DNA of 64,000 nucleotides from Casuarina equisetifolia (Eukaryota; Streptophyta; Magnoliopsida; Fagales; Casuarinaceae). This document shows, piece by piece, positions 12,645 through 23,113 of the stretch; positions within the stretch are counted from its first letter, which is position 1; the number at the start of each line of letters is the position of its first letter. A model generated the notes under the pieces. It saw only the letters and a program-made list of their open reading frames with translations, was not told the DNA's origin and did no database searches. Both the position numbers and the translations under genes were made by a program. Where the stretch lies: the NCBI GenBank assembly GCA_028551475.1, contig CM052355.1, positions 32,329,580 to 32,393,579 of the forward strand. Direction: 5' to 3'.

Positions 12645-14853
12645 CTACCAGAAGTCAGGTTGAACTTTAGAAGATAATAGATTCCATGAACATCCCTAGT
12701 AACCTCTTTCTATAATCTTAACCTGTTCTACAAGAAAAATAAGAAACAATAAATTAGTTAACTATTTTGCAGTCTCCTAAATGCCACTCAACACTGGAGG
12801 AACAAGTAAAACAATATATAAGAGACGACCAAGGTACAAAAACCGATATAATATCCTAAAAAGCCAACATAGTAGCTGCTAACAACCACACATTAAAAGT
12901 TGTCAACATCAGCTTCCACTTCCTATATTAAAAAAATTACTACATCAACTTGGAACAGAATCGGTGGGTAAAGGCACCTTCATATAAAGAAATATATAAC
13001 ACAACACATTGTTTATCCTGCCATTTTGCAATTACAAACTGAGATCGCAAGTCCTAACTCTTATAGAAGAATTTGCAACTCTGTGAACAGAAACTTATCA
13101 AAATCGCTGAAACATACTTACAAATATTTAACAGCACAATTGGAACTGCAAGGTACTGGTGTAACATTGTTTATCTTACCAATTTGTGAACAAGCACTAT
13201 CAAAAGAAGACATCCAACAAACAAAAACCCTCAAAGAAGGAGATTTCAGAAACAAAACAATTTGCTACAGGCTCCCAAAATTTTGAGTTTCTGAGATTCA
13301 TCCACATAGTATACATAAGCCATAGTGGGGCTGCATTTCCAATCCCAACACAAACAGCTCATAATTTGTCTTTGGTAGGACCCCACTTAAAGAGAACACT
13401 GAGGAACATGATTTTCTGGCCACTAAACAATACAGTATATGATGACTAACTCTTCCCCAAAATTCTTATAAATGCAACACTATCACCCACAAATTGGAAC
13501 CATATGAGGTTATTTACTATCAACTTTATGCAAAGCACCATCCACGGAAAAAAAGAGAGCTTTTGAGGAACCTCCCCTCTCCTAATGTTACTCCAAGTGA
13601 AACTAACTAACCCATTTAGAGTGACACTAGCAAGATACATGCATCTATCTGATTCAGACAAGAAGTAACTTTGAATCGGTGCTATCAGATGCTAGATTCA
13701 GCTATTAAAACGACTGATAACTTAAGCCTTTGCAAAAACCATTCTAGATCATTCTTGGCACTTAATAGCTCAAAATTCTTGATATCCTACACAATGTGTA
13801 AAAATGTTATAGAGTAGAACCAACAGCACTTCCACCTCCCAAAGGATCCAAATGCCCCAAAAGAAAAAAGAAAAGAAAAAGGATTACGCAAAAAGAGAGA
13901 ACTCACCAAGGAAAAGTTTGTCTCAGAAAGTCAGCAAGTAAAAATAATGGGACTCTTCTGAACACAAGCCAGAAAGCAACTTATTCTGAAGTATACATAC
14001 AAACATATACATACATGTGATGTTGCAAAGGTTTTTGGTTTCATTATGAATGTGAGGAGCTATATCACTGACTTGGGATCCTTTCTTTCAAGAAAGAAAG
14101 CACTCTCTCAAGAAACAGAGCCTTTCTTTCCCTTTAATTCACCAAATAAATAAGTCTCAAAAATGTCCATTGTCATTAAAAATAAACAGCTCCAAATTCA
14201 GCTGTTGGGTATGCAAAGTATGAATCAAAAACAATTTTCGTGAATACAAGAATACTACAGTTTCAAAAACATGCCAAAAGTACCTGCAGCGAGCTAACTT
14301 GAAACTTCAAATTATTTTTATTACTCTTTTCTCACCATACTACAGGACATCACAAACAACCCACACGAGTAAAGCTTAATGTAGGCTGGAAGCAGAAATC
14401 CCAAAATGGATGAACAATACAATTTTCACGAAGTAAAACATAAATTGTTTCTCAAATTTGCAAGCTAAAAAAAGAAAAAAACAGTATAGCTCAGTTATCG
14501 CTTGTGAAAAGAAATTTCCCTATCTGGGAGCCAAGAAAGTTAGCATTACCAAATAAATCAACTCTGACGGAGTACCCTAAGCGGCTACGCGGCTGTGGTT
14601 CAGCTTTCTAATGAAAAATCCAAGCCTACACCAAAGTAAACGTTCAAAATCCAATCTTTCAATCCATTCCCTATCCCAGAAACCGAAGGCAGCTAACCCC
14701 GGTTGGTTACCGAGAAGTCGAAGGGCAGCATAGTACAACCCAATGAAACCAAAAACGCAGTCTTTCTTTTATTTCCCTTCAAATTTCTCATAAACCAAAC
14801 AGAGAATTAAGTTCACGGTAGAAAAGTCGCGATGACAGCGAAAACACAGTACC
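12645..14853 (-). other. PP5 5' leader intron with upstream non-coding exon
   Basis: Just upstream of the PP5 ATG is a candidate acceptor (TAG at 12647-12645). At 14853/14852 an AG|GT donor follows a pyrimidine-rich leader-like sequence (about 14854-14930). Together they suggest a 2.2-kb intron in the 5' UTR. A decayed copy of part of this intron (about 13965-14400) sits at 19195-19745. The junctions are inferred from splice dinucleotides only. Confidence 0.5.
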
Positions 14854-14929
14854 TGGAAGAAGATTTTCCTGCACAAGCTAAGAGTATCCGATCTCGCGAG
14901 ACAGTGGGAGAGAGTTGGAGGGAAAGGAA

Positions 14930-14966
14930 AAACCCTAGTTCTAGAAAGCTGTGGCTATTATATTCT
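14930..14966 (-). promoter_or_regulatory. Probable PP5 core promoter (TATA-like plus telo-box)
   Basis: On the minus strand a TATAAT-like motif lies at 14962-14957. About 25-30 bp downstream is the sequence whose plus strand reads aaaccctag (14930-14938), the plant telo-box often found near starts of housekeeping genes. Their spacing, and the leader exon ending at 14853, fit a transcription start near 14930. This is inference; no transcript data are available. Confidence 0.35.
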
Positions 14967-16450
14967 ATGAATTGTGTGTAGTTTGGTGGGTGTTGGAGGT
15001 TGAGTCTAATTAGATATCTACGGGAAGGGCCTGGAACCCGATACACAAATACGTATATATAATATATGTTATATAGTTCCTTTGATCATATAGCCCAAAA
15101 GCAGCCCTTTGACATCACAAAAGAGACTTGGGAGGAGGGGTTTGAACTTTGATGATGATTGAAAATATCTGAGATGGAAATCAGCTGGTTTGGGGACTTG
15201 ACAGCGACGTCCGTCCATTGTTTCTCATTGTTCTCTTTGTGCCCTCTGTCCTTCACCAGTGCAGTGTTTGGATTGGGAGAAACAAGATAAATGTAAGTGA
15301 AAGTAGGTGAGAATCTCAATCATCTTTTATGTTTAGTACTTCGGGCAGAAAAAGGAATGGAGCCCCACGATGTTGGAGACTAGGAATCTAATTAACCTTA
15401 CTTTTGTTAAATAGTTATTTTCTATCAAGCATGTTTAGAATTTGAAGTGAAAAGTGATGAGACTACATTGATCATGGACTTTGTAAAGGTAAGTAAAAAT
15501 ATGTAATCTGACTATTATGTTTATCTTATAAATAGTTAGTAAGTAAATCTTATCTTAAATATATCTATAGATTTATTTGCAACATATCTTATATATATCT
15601 AATTGTTTTTAGTATATGTATTAGTTTTTTTAAAAAGGTGCTATAGAAAAACTTAATAAAAAAAGTGCATCGTTGTGAGACTAACAGCCCAATGTTACAT
15701 TATGAGGGCAGCAATTAGAGGACAATGTTGAGTTTAGTTAAGACAAAAATTAATATGTAGGTATTATAGACATTCGGATAAGTGATGTAATATGAGTGTT
15801 GAATACAATCACGTGAGAGTTGTGTGAACGTTTTTTAAACAGCATCTTTTGCATTTTCTTAAGTATACCCAATAAGAGGGGGTGAAAACCAATAATTGTG
15901 TTGGTGACGAAAGACAAAAGGCATTATATTTGTCTAAATCACCTTAAATTTGCATGTTATTGTTTTATATTAGGGTTTTTTTTAATGATCAACTTTAATT
16001 AAAAAAATTATGTCATTTTCCAAGATATTAAAATTCAAATTATGACCAACGAATCGGTTGTTTGAAACATTATGATTTTTTATATTTAGAATGAAAGTTG
16101 TGTCAAAAGTTGTAATTATTTTACATTGTTAATATTAATGAGATATCTTCGTTATTTGTTAAAACATCACTGTTTTTTTAACAAAACTGTAATACTTTTA
16201 ATATTCCTTTGATTGGATCAACACACCATTATTTAATTTCATTTTCATTTTTTTTTTCGTGCTCATAGTGAAAAATATATTAAAAATTATTAAAAGCATA
16301 CTAAGTTCAAAAATTGCTGAGTGGGTATTGCATTTATCTCTTTATTTTCTATTGTGGAGTCTAGTTATACACTGTTAAATAAAGATTTCACGATAAAGTT
16401 TATTTAACAATGATCTCATGATAAAATTGATATATAATGAAAGTGACGTT
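14967..16450. other. Intergenic AT-rich spacer
   Basis: Between the PP5 promoter and the B-box gene. After about 15.4 kb the sequence becomes strongly AT-rich with many short A/T runs. I recognise no coding or RNA gene. Confidence 0.5.
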
Positions 16451-16768
16451 TCTAAACACTTACCAAAAGAATTAAATAATCAAAAGTCATGATATCTAAT
16501 AGCTGATTTATTATATTAGTACAATACAACAGCATCCTGTCATTTGTCTTTTCCCTCACAAATGATGGAAGAGATGGCATTCCGGTGACGCCAATGAAAT
16601 CTCTCTGCAGAAGATCAAGTACTCCGTTCGGTTTCCCACGTGTATCGACCGGAGAAAAGGAGCGGCGGCACCTGCCGATGAGACAGCATTTATGGAGGCA
16701 AAACATCCACTCACTCCAACTCCAGAGCATTTGGAGTCTCGGTTCCTCCTGCTTTCGACAATATACAA

Positions 16769-17557
16769 TTAGAGATAGTATCTGCCATAACCCTGCCAGA
16801 AGCAAACAAAATTCAGGTTCCGACCAGTAAAGGACGAAGTTAGAAGTTCTTGGATGCTAGCAAGGCCTGAAGCATTCATGGCTTGAACATGTACGACAAA
16901 GAAGGCAAACCTACCAATCCAGGATGTTCATGTATATGCCACTCGGAAGTATCCCCGTCTGCAGGTAGTGCTGCCTTATCTGTTGTAAGATTCCCGTCCG
17001 CAACGAACCGTCCACGTAAAACTCCTCTACTTTCACCAGTGAACGACGCCATTGCACTCCTTTTGGCTGGTCGAGGCGGCACCTTTCCAGAAGCCTTTTC
17101 TGCAGAGTGGAGCTCATCATAGGAAGAAGAGACGCATGGTTGCACCACTTTCACCCCAGTGAGCAGAAACCTTTGGTGGGTTGACATAAATGAGTTGGCT
17201 GTGTGTACCGCAGCATCACATTTCCTACAGAGTAAAGCTCGGTCCTGTACACAGAAGAAGAACCCGACGAGCTCCTGCAGTAGACAGAAATGAAAGGGAA
17301 CGGGAAACGAAAGAGCACAACGCAAGCCGAAATTGGAATGTGAAAACTAGCAACAGACCAAAAATGTTCACCTGGCAGATATCGCACTTGGGCTTGGGAG
17401 AGGAGGAATAAGTGGACAGCGGGACTCTCTGGTGCTGGCGGGACAGCTTGTTAGCGGAGTGAATCTTCCCGTCGCACGCCCAACACAGCGCCGCCTCGTC
17501 CGCGCAGCACATGACGCTTGCCTCCGCTACCTCGCACGCATTGCACTGGATCTTCAT
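16769..17557 (-). CDS. Double B-box zinc-finger protein (BBX, structure-group IV type), C-terminus doubtful
   Basis: Exon 1 (17557-17372) encodes 62 aa with B-box 1: MKIQCNACEVAEASVMCCADE, then CWACDGKIH and HQRVPLS. Exon 2 (17274-16915, 120 aa) carries B-box 2: ELVGFFFCVQDRALLCRKCD, then HTANSFMSTHQRFLLTG. Cys and His zinc ligands are present in both boxes, and the pattern resembles Arabidopsis BBX20-BBX25, light-signalling transcriptional cofactors acting with HY5 and COP1. If the GT at 16914 and the AG ending at 16793 are used, translation ends after GYGRYYL at 16769 (about 189 aa). Reading through the donor ends at 16876 (about 195 aa). Beyond 16769 another frame resembles the SK-D-rich tail of BBX22 relatives, so exon 3 may have suffered a frameshift. 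A third acceptor (AG at 16784) opens a frame to 16452. The B-boxes are secure; the tail is not. Confidence 0.75.
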
Positions 17558-18139
17558 CTCACTCTATACCAGCTCAGTCTCCTTCCATCTTTGTTTTAAA
17601 AGAGGTGCACGGGAATTCTGGGGAACTGCCCACAACCAAAACGTGGCAGCGGTGTAGCTCCATGCTTTGCCACGCGTGACCTTTCCCGAGCGGTGAGGGT
17701 GCATTGTTCCAGCGCCGCAAAACTTGAAGTCCGTGCCTTTTGGGGCACTTGGTGGGCTCCATCGACTCGAATTGAAACAATTGGGCCAGTTTTGGCAAAC
17801 CGGCAAGTCAAGGATCCAAGCCTCCAAATTGCTTCCATTGGGCTCGAGACCAGTTTTATCTTATCAGCTTTCCACCATCTATTTCCCATCCTCATTCGAT
17901 TTCGGGTCGGGCCGAATGTTTTACATTTTCATCCTTCATTTTTTTTATTAGATAAATGGGGAATGTACAAGATACATATTTTTATAAAAATATTTTTCGT
18001 CTTCAAAGTCAGAATTTACTTGGGTTTCTTCACCTCAATTATCTACATTTTTTTTTTTTTGTCTATACATCATGATTCCATTCCAAGGCATGATTCTACC
18101 GACCTTGATTCCCGAACTTTAATTCATACAATCATATAT
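17558..18139. other. Upstream region of the B-box gene
   Basis: Several overlapping frames are open on both strands (17564-17895 minus, 17693-18160 plus), but none shows a domain. They share the GC-rich composition of a plant promoter-proximal region. An ACGT core (aacgtggcag, about 17640) may be a light-responsive element. No gene is called. Confidence 0.4.
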
Positions 18140-18385
18140 GAAGTAGCATGTTTCTCCTAAGAGATCATATAGTACGGAACTACCAACTAGACAAGGATGG
18201 GTTGCCTAAGGTCTACCTCCATCACTACTACTATTAACAAAAATAGCCTGAAAAGTAAGCAAAGGCAACAAGATTAGATCCGTAAGTGACTTCAAATACA
18301 TGCTAATGCATATTATCTATTTATAATAAAAATAATCAACCCCTAGAGGAGATATAGAATGCACCTAACGGGTAGAATCAAATAT
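18140..18385 (-). pseudogene. Decayed copy of MAIN-like exon 1 and upstream flank
   Basis: By-eye similarity to 1375-1570 in the same orientation: it shares tgtttctc with the gatcatatagtacggaact form of the exon, tccatcactact, and gtaagcaaaggcaa followed by gattaga. Reading frame and start codon are not maintained. One insertion of about 80 bp (near 18285-18350) separates the two similar parts. Confidence 0.7.
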
Positions 18386-19194
18386 TTAAATATTTTTTAT
18401 TAATGATTAATTTTAATTGTTATAGTGAAGTTTTTATAGCACCACATTGAAATCAAATCTAAAAATTTGATACCCTTCTTGTTTAGGATTAAGTTTAGCG
18501 GAAGAATTAGCTTAAAAACTTCACAATGCTGCTAATCACATTGAGAAAATCAATTCTTGATAATGTGATTTTGAAAACTTGATATATCAATAAAGCAGCT
18601 ATTGCAAGCTTCAAAACTCCAATCACTTGAATAAATAATTACATGCTAAGATGCATGGAAAGCCTCCATCTCTCAAAATTCTTGTTGCTTTCCAAATCAT
18701 CTTTCCTTTTAGAAAATTGCAAGAATTTAGTGAATAGCGGTAGTTGATCTTTGTCGTCCTTCTCTACCTTTTCATTCAGTGGGAGTAGTTGATCATTTTT
18801 TTCTTTCTTAAGTTTCTCATTAAACAATGATAGAGCACTTGAAGTTTACAATGCTGCTAAAAAAATTCACAATGCTACTAATAACACCTAGAATTTCAAT
18901 TCTTGATAACGTGGTTCTGAAAACTTGATATATCACTAAAGTAGCTGTTGCAAGCTTTAAAACTGTGATCACTTCAATGAAGAATTGCCTATTCATGCTG
19001 TAGAATTCTTGTTACTTTCCATATCATCTTTGTGTTTAAGTGCCATTTTGTAGATGTTTAAATAAAATATTGTAGGAATACAATTAATCCTACTTTTTAT
19101 GAATACTTGATAGTAAGTTTATGTAGGTACCTAATGGCTTTGTAATTCACATCATGCCTTCCTTTTTCTAAGGCAAAAGGAGTTCTATTGGACT

Positions 19195-19745
19195 GTCACT
19201 AGTTAGAAAGCAACTTATTCTAACGTATACATACATGCATAAATGCATATGGTTTTTTGTTTTATTATGAATGTGAGGAGTGTATTACTAACTTGGGAAC
19301 CAGTACTTGCAATCATTACTTTCACTGCTATAACAAAGCACTTTGTGCTCTACAGAAATAAAGCCTTTCTTTCCTTTTAATTCAACAAATAAACAAGTCT
19401 CTAGAAATTATTCAATGTCAATAAAAATCGATAGCTCTATAAGAAAATTTCCAAGGCTATATAGTTTAGATTGTTTGAAGTAGTTCCTGTAATGGAAACC
19501 AAAAAAATTCAATGACTTGGAAAAATTTGGCTCACAGAATTTAGTTGTTGGGTATCCAAAGTGTGAATAAAAGATGACACCAAAACCCATGATCGCATAG
19601 TAGCACTAGACCATAAACGAGATGAATACAAGAATACTTATGTGTCAAAAACATGCCAAAACTACATGCGATGAGCTAACTTGCAACTTCAAAATTATCT
19701 TGATTACTCTTTTCTCAACATATTTTCCCCCACACACAAGTAAAC
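19195..19745 (-). pseudogene. Decayed copy of PP5 5'-leader-intron sequence
   Basis: Similar by eye to 13965-14400: shared gaaagcaacttattct, attatgaatgtgaggag, gcctttctttcc, gttgggtat and catgccaaaa, in the same order and orientation. It is non-coding in the parent, so this is a duplicated intron remnant rather than a gene. Confidence 0.7.
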
Positions 19746-19756
19746 CCTTGTTACTG

Positions 19757-20275
19757 GTTACTACTTCTGCAAGTATTTGAAAGTAAATATACTAACGAAG
19801 AACTATTGCACACACAATTGTGGTTATTGCTTGTTTCAGTATTTCTAAGGGCCACTCGCACAATTCATTACCTTTTAGGTGAAGTTATCCCCTTTTTTGT
19901 TTTCTAATTTTATATGTGTAGAGACATTCTTAGTGTTACACTTTATGTTTGCATTAATTCTTATAACATGTAGGAGATTTTCTTCTCTTGGTCAATTAGT
20001 TTTAGGGATAAATTCAATGAAATACAATGTGAGTATGAATGTGTTTGTGCTTGTAATTAGTTGTCATAGAATTGCAACATCAAAATCAGGTGAGCAAATG
20101 GAAGTGTCAGTATTTTGGGTTTGTAATTACATTAACTTTGCAGATTACAAGATCAGAATTTTCCAAGTAAAAGTAAGTGTTAGCATGATTGTGTTTACGT
20201 TTGCAATTATTTTTCATAGAATTACAAGTTCAGAATTTGTTGAGTAAATATAAGTGCCAAATTGTCATTCTTGCA
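19757..20275 (+). pseudogene. Decayed copy of kinase intron 5 sequence
   Basis: Matches kinase intron 5 around 28967-29315: both hold gcaagtatttgaaagtaaat, gtggttattgcttgttt, taggtgaagttatccc-like text, gagacat and gtgtcaaaatgtcattcttg-like text. The 122-codon open stretch here (from 19879) derives from intron sequence and has no domain. Confidence 0.7.
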
Positions 20276-20639
20276 TACTCATCATGACATATAATACTCA
20301 TCATATCTATCAATTGATCCTAAACAAATTTCCTTCCTCTAACAATGCCTTATTTACCCTTTCGAGTTAGGAGTTTACTACACCTCTCCTATTTAGGATC
20401 AAATTTAGCAAAAGCGTTGGCTAGAGAACTGCACAATCATGCTAAAAAAACCTCCAAAATCATATCTAAAAAAATCAATTGTTGATAACTTGCCTCCGAG
20501 AACTTGATAAAGCAGTAAAGCAATTATTGGAAACATAAAATGTCCGATCACTTCAGTCAAGAAATAGCTATTGAGACGCATGGAAAGCATCCATGCCGTA
20601 GAGATAGGAAAGGAGAGAAGATTAGGAAAGAAAAAAGTA

Positions 20640-20895
20640 ATTTTCTGCCATTTGGGAGTGGTTGTTACTCCATTATTGTGCCATTTACTATTTATTTCCA
20701 TACTAGGTGTTTTAATTAGTATTCTTGATTCTGACGTAGATCGAATATTCAATGTCTTTATGGCATCCTAGAAAGGCGAAGGCATTTAGATATGAACTAG
20801 CATTACTTTAGAAAATTTGCCATCTAAATATTGGGCAATTTTTTAGTGTTGTAACACAAAGCACTCCAATGATGATTGTCATTGGTACAACACCA
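20640..20895 (+). pseudogene. Decayed copy of kinase exon 5 and preceding intron
   Basis: Similar to 28240-28440 of the intact kinase. The exon part begins near 20774, where gcattacttt and ccatctaaatattgggcaa correspond to ALLQKIRHPNVVQF, and ends in caaagcactccaatgatgat. Stop codons and lost splice context show it is non-functional. In the parent this segment precedes the one copied at 19757-20275; here it follows, so order is not conserved. Confidence 0.75.
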
Positions 20896-21475
20896 TGGAA
20901 TTAATAATTCTTGTTCTACAAAAAGATTTTTCAGAAAATACACTCATCATTTCTACCAAGAACAAGGTGGTATAGTTGTACACCTCAAAGTAACCGACTA
21001 CATAAATTGTACCCACCCATGTACCTATTGGTATAAAAAAATTAGCAATCATGAGATAAATTTCTTTCAGGTATTACATATTCGTAGAAAATAAAATAGG
21101 CTGAAACCTTTTTCAATTGTTAGGCCTTTTTGTTTAGGACAAATGGATGGCTACGTTGGACTTCACAATAAAACCCCAAGCACATTCCGGCAGGCCTCGC
21201 TTGACACGCGACATAATTTGAACGCAATGGTGCGAACAAGGCATGTTCCTTGGTGGGATACCGAATTATTCTCTGCCAAAAGCTCGAGAAAAGTGAAAGT
21301 GAAGGGAAGATTTTCTTCCGGCAATTCCATGCCACTAGCAAAACAAATAGAAAAGCTAGCATCTCATGATTTTTCCACAAGACATGGCGTCCCTATAAAG
21401 CATAAACATAATATATCTTTATCCTTAATTAACTACGATTATGCATGTTTTGAAAAAGTTACCGGGCTTTTTGTT
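20896..21475. other. Unassigned segment, locally less AT-rich
   Basis: About 21140-21380 has a more balanced base composition than its surroundings and long open frames on both strands (plus from 21143, minus from 21380), suggesting a gene-derived fragment. I do not recognise either translation. The rest is AT-rich. Confidence 0.4.
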
Positions 21476-21479
21476 TCTA

Positions 21480-21850
21480 GATGCTGTAACCAATTCAAAT
21501 GGCACTTAAGTGAGAAATTATTGGTGTCTCTTCTCCACCTTTGAACTAGTGTAGAGGTAAGTGAGTTCTCTAAACTAATAGCATGAACCAATCTCAAGTA
21601 GCCAAATTCAATGTTTTCTATCAATTCAATATGTTTCGCTGTAAGTTTCCATTGATCTAACTTTGAAGTGCACCACGCTTTTGTTCATGCATTAATGAAG
21701 CATTATGGTAATGCTACTGAAAACTTCATCAAGCTTTGTTTTACAAGAAGTTGTACTTGTCCTTCCCAAGCTGCTGACCAAACCTATTTCTTCTAAGAGA
21801 TTATATTGTACGAAACTGTCAACTAGTCCAAGACTGGGTTGCATAAGTTG
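21480..21850 (-). pseudogene. Second decayed MAIN-like fragment (exon 1 to start of exon 2)
   Basis: Corresponds to about 1050-1450 of the MAIN-like gene in the same orientation. The minus strand still reads IEFGYLRLVHAISLENSL and VQRWRRDTNNF, against AGFGYLRLIPAISLDNPL and VERWRRETNTF. The region homologous to the intron and exon 1 follows to 21850. Several lesions break the frame, and the 3' part of the domain is absent. Confidence 0.85.
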
Positions 21851-22890
21851 TAATTTTTTTTTTAATATTATAAAGTGAACTTTTATAATTAATTACTCTT
21901 GATATAAAAGGACACGTTAAACGGTGATTGACATTATAAATTTGCATATTTCTTTATCTTTTAATTACTGATTTTTAGAAAATATATTGGATTGTTTCTA
22001 ACACTTATAAAATTAATAACTTCCAAAATATCATATATTTGCTTAAGATCCTAAGCATGCTCACCGTTGTATCTTTGAGTTACAAAAATTGTTAAATTTA
22101 CAATTTTTTTTTTTCATTTCAGTATCTTGAGATTGCTTCTTGATATTACTAGTAAGTCTGAAAGCTTAATGAAAAAGTTAGTTTAAAGCTTAAAAGGTTA
22201 TATTTTTATTTAAATTTTATTTTTTAATACGTGACTTTTGTCTTAAATACATTCTTGCATATGTCAAATGTCATTATGCTCGAAGCTTGTATGAGGTGGA
22301 GCATATTTATTTTGAATTTTGATGTTATGCTAATAAATTTAAATACTCAATTTAAAAGTTAATTTAAAGGTTGAGGGATTATGCTTTTATTTAAGCTTTT
22401 TTATAGAAATATTATTTTTTTGAGACTTTTGTATTGTACATGGAAATTGTCCATTTATTCTTCTTCTCATTTGGAATTTTCAAACTCCTTTCATATATTT
22501 TCTTGGGCATTCCAAGATTATAAAAGTCTTTAATTTCTAAAAAATCTTATTAGTTACATATATCTAGTAAAAGCTTGTTTAGTTTCTTCATAGATTGATA
22601 TGACTAATAAGTAAGTTCTACATAACCATTGATTTGGTTATAGACAAACTTCTCAAGTAGTATTAATTCTTGATTAGTATCCTTTAAATAGTACACCAAA
22701 GTTGTGCGCTTTGTATTTCTTTACTATTGTAATCCACTGGCTTTGTTTAGGCTTCATGAATATCCATAACTTTCAAGGAAAATAACTAAGATATTTTTTT
22801 ATCTGAATTAGAGTCTCATTTCTCTAAAATGGTATTCATAAATTTTCTTTACGGTTAAAAACAAATTCTTTTTACTAAAAAAGTATGCTA
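21851..22890. other. AT-rich spacer upstream of the kinase gene
   Basis: Very AT-rich, with many poly-T runs. I see no coding region. The final part (after about 22890) becomes less AT-rich and pyrimidine-rich, consistent with the kinase 5' UTR and start region. Confidence 0.5.
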
Positions 22891-23113
22891 TTTTAGATGT
22901 GGGGCCCCTATGGGGTCGAATCGGAGGCATGACCAGACGTAGACTTGTCGGCATTTCCAAATTCTACCCTCGTCTCCAAGTCAAAACTGAAAAAACTTCC
23001 TCACACCTGCTTCATACGCTTTCTTATTCGTCTTCCTGTTCACAAAACCTCAGAGAAACTACGCTTCCAAGACTACTACTTCAAATCTCCATTTTTTTGG
23101 TTCTTGATTCTTC

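Larger units (their letters stand above)
18483..20600. repeat. Three-copy dispersed repeat of about 200 bp
   Basis: Related stretches at about 18483-18680, 18838-19035 and 20395-20600 share, in order, caatgctgctaa-like text, caattcttgata, aaaacttgat, aaagcag/aaagtag, ttgcaagcttcaaaact-like text and gatcactt. None has a stable open frame. They look like a decayed duplicated unit of unknown source, lying between fragments of MAIN, PP5 and kinase origin. Confidence 0.6.

Noticed and set aside
17564-17895. Three overlapping minus-strand frames and two plus-strand frames upstream of the B-box gene
   Set aside because: Mutually overlapping, without domains, in promoter-proximal sequence of balanced composition.
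18140-21850. Helitron or Pack-MULE gene capture
   Set aside because: No terminal signatures were identified, and all fragments keep the orientation of the neighbouring parents, which favours local duplication.
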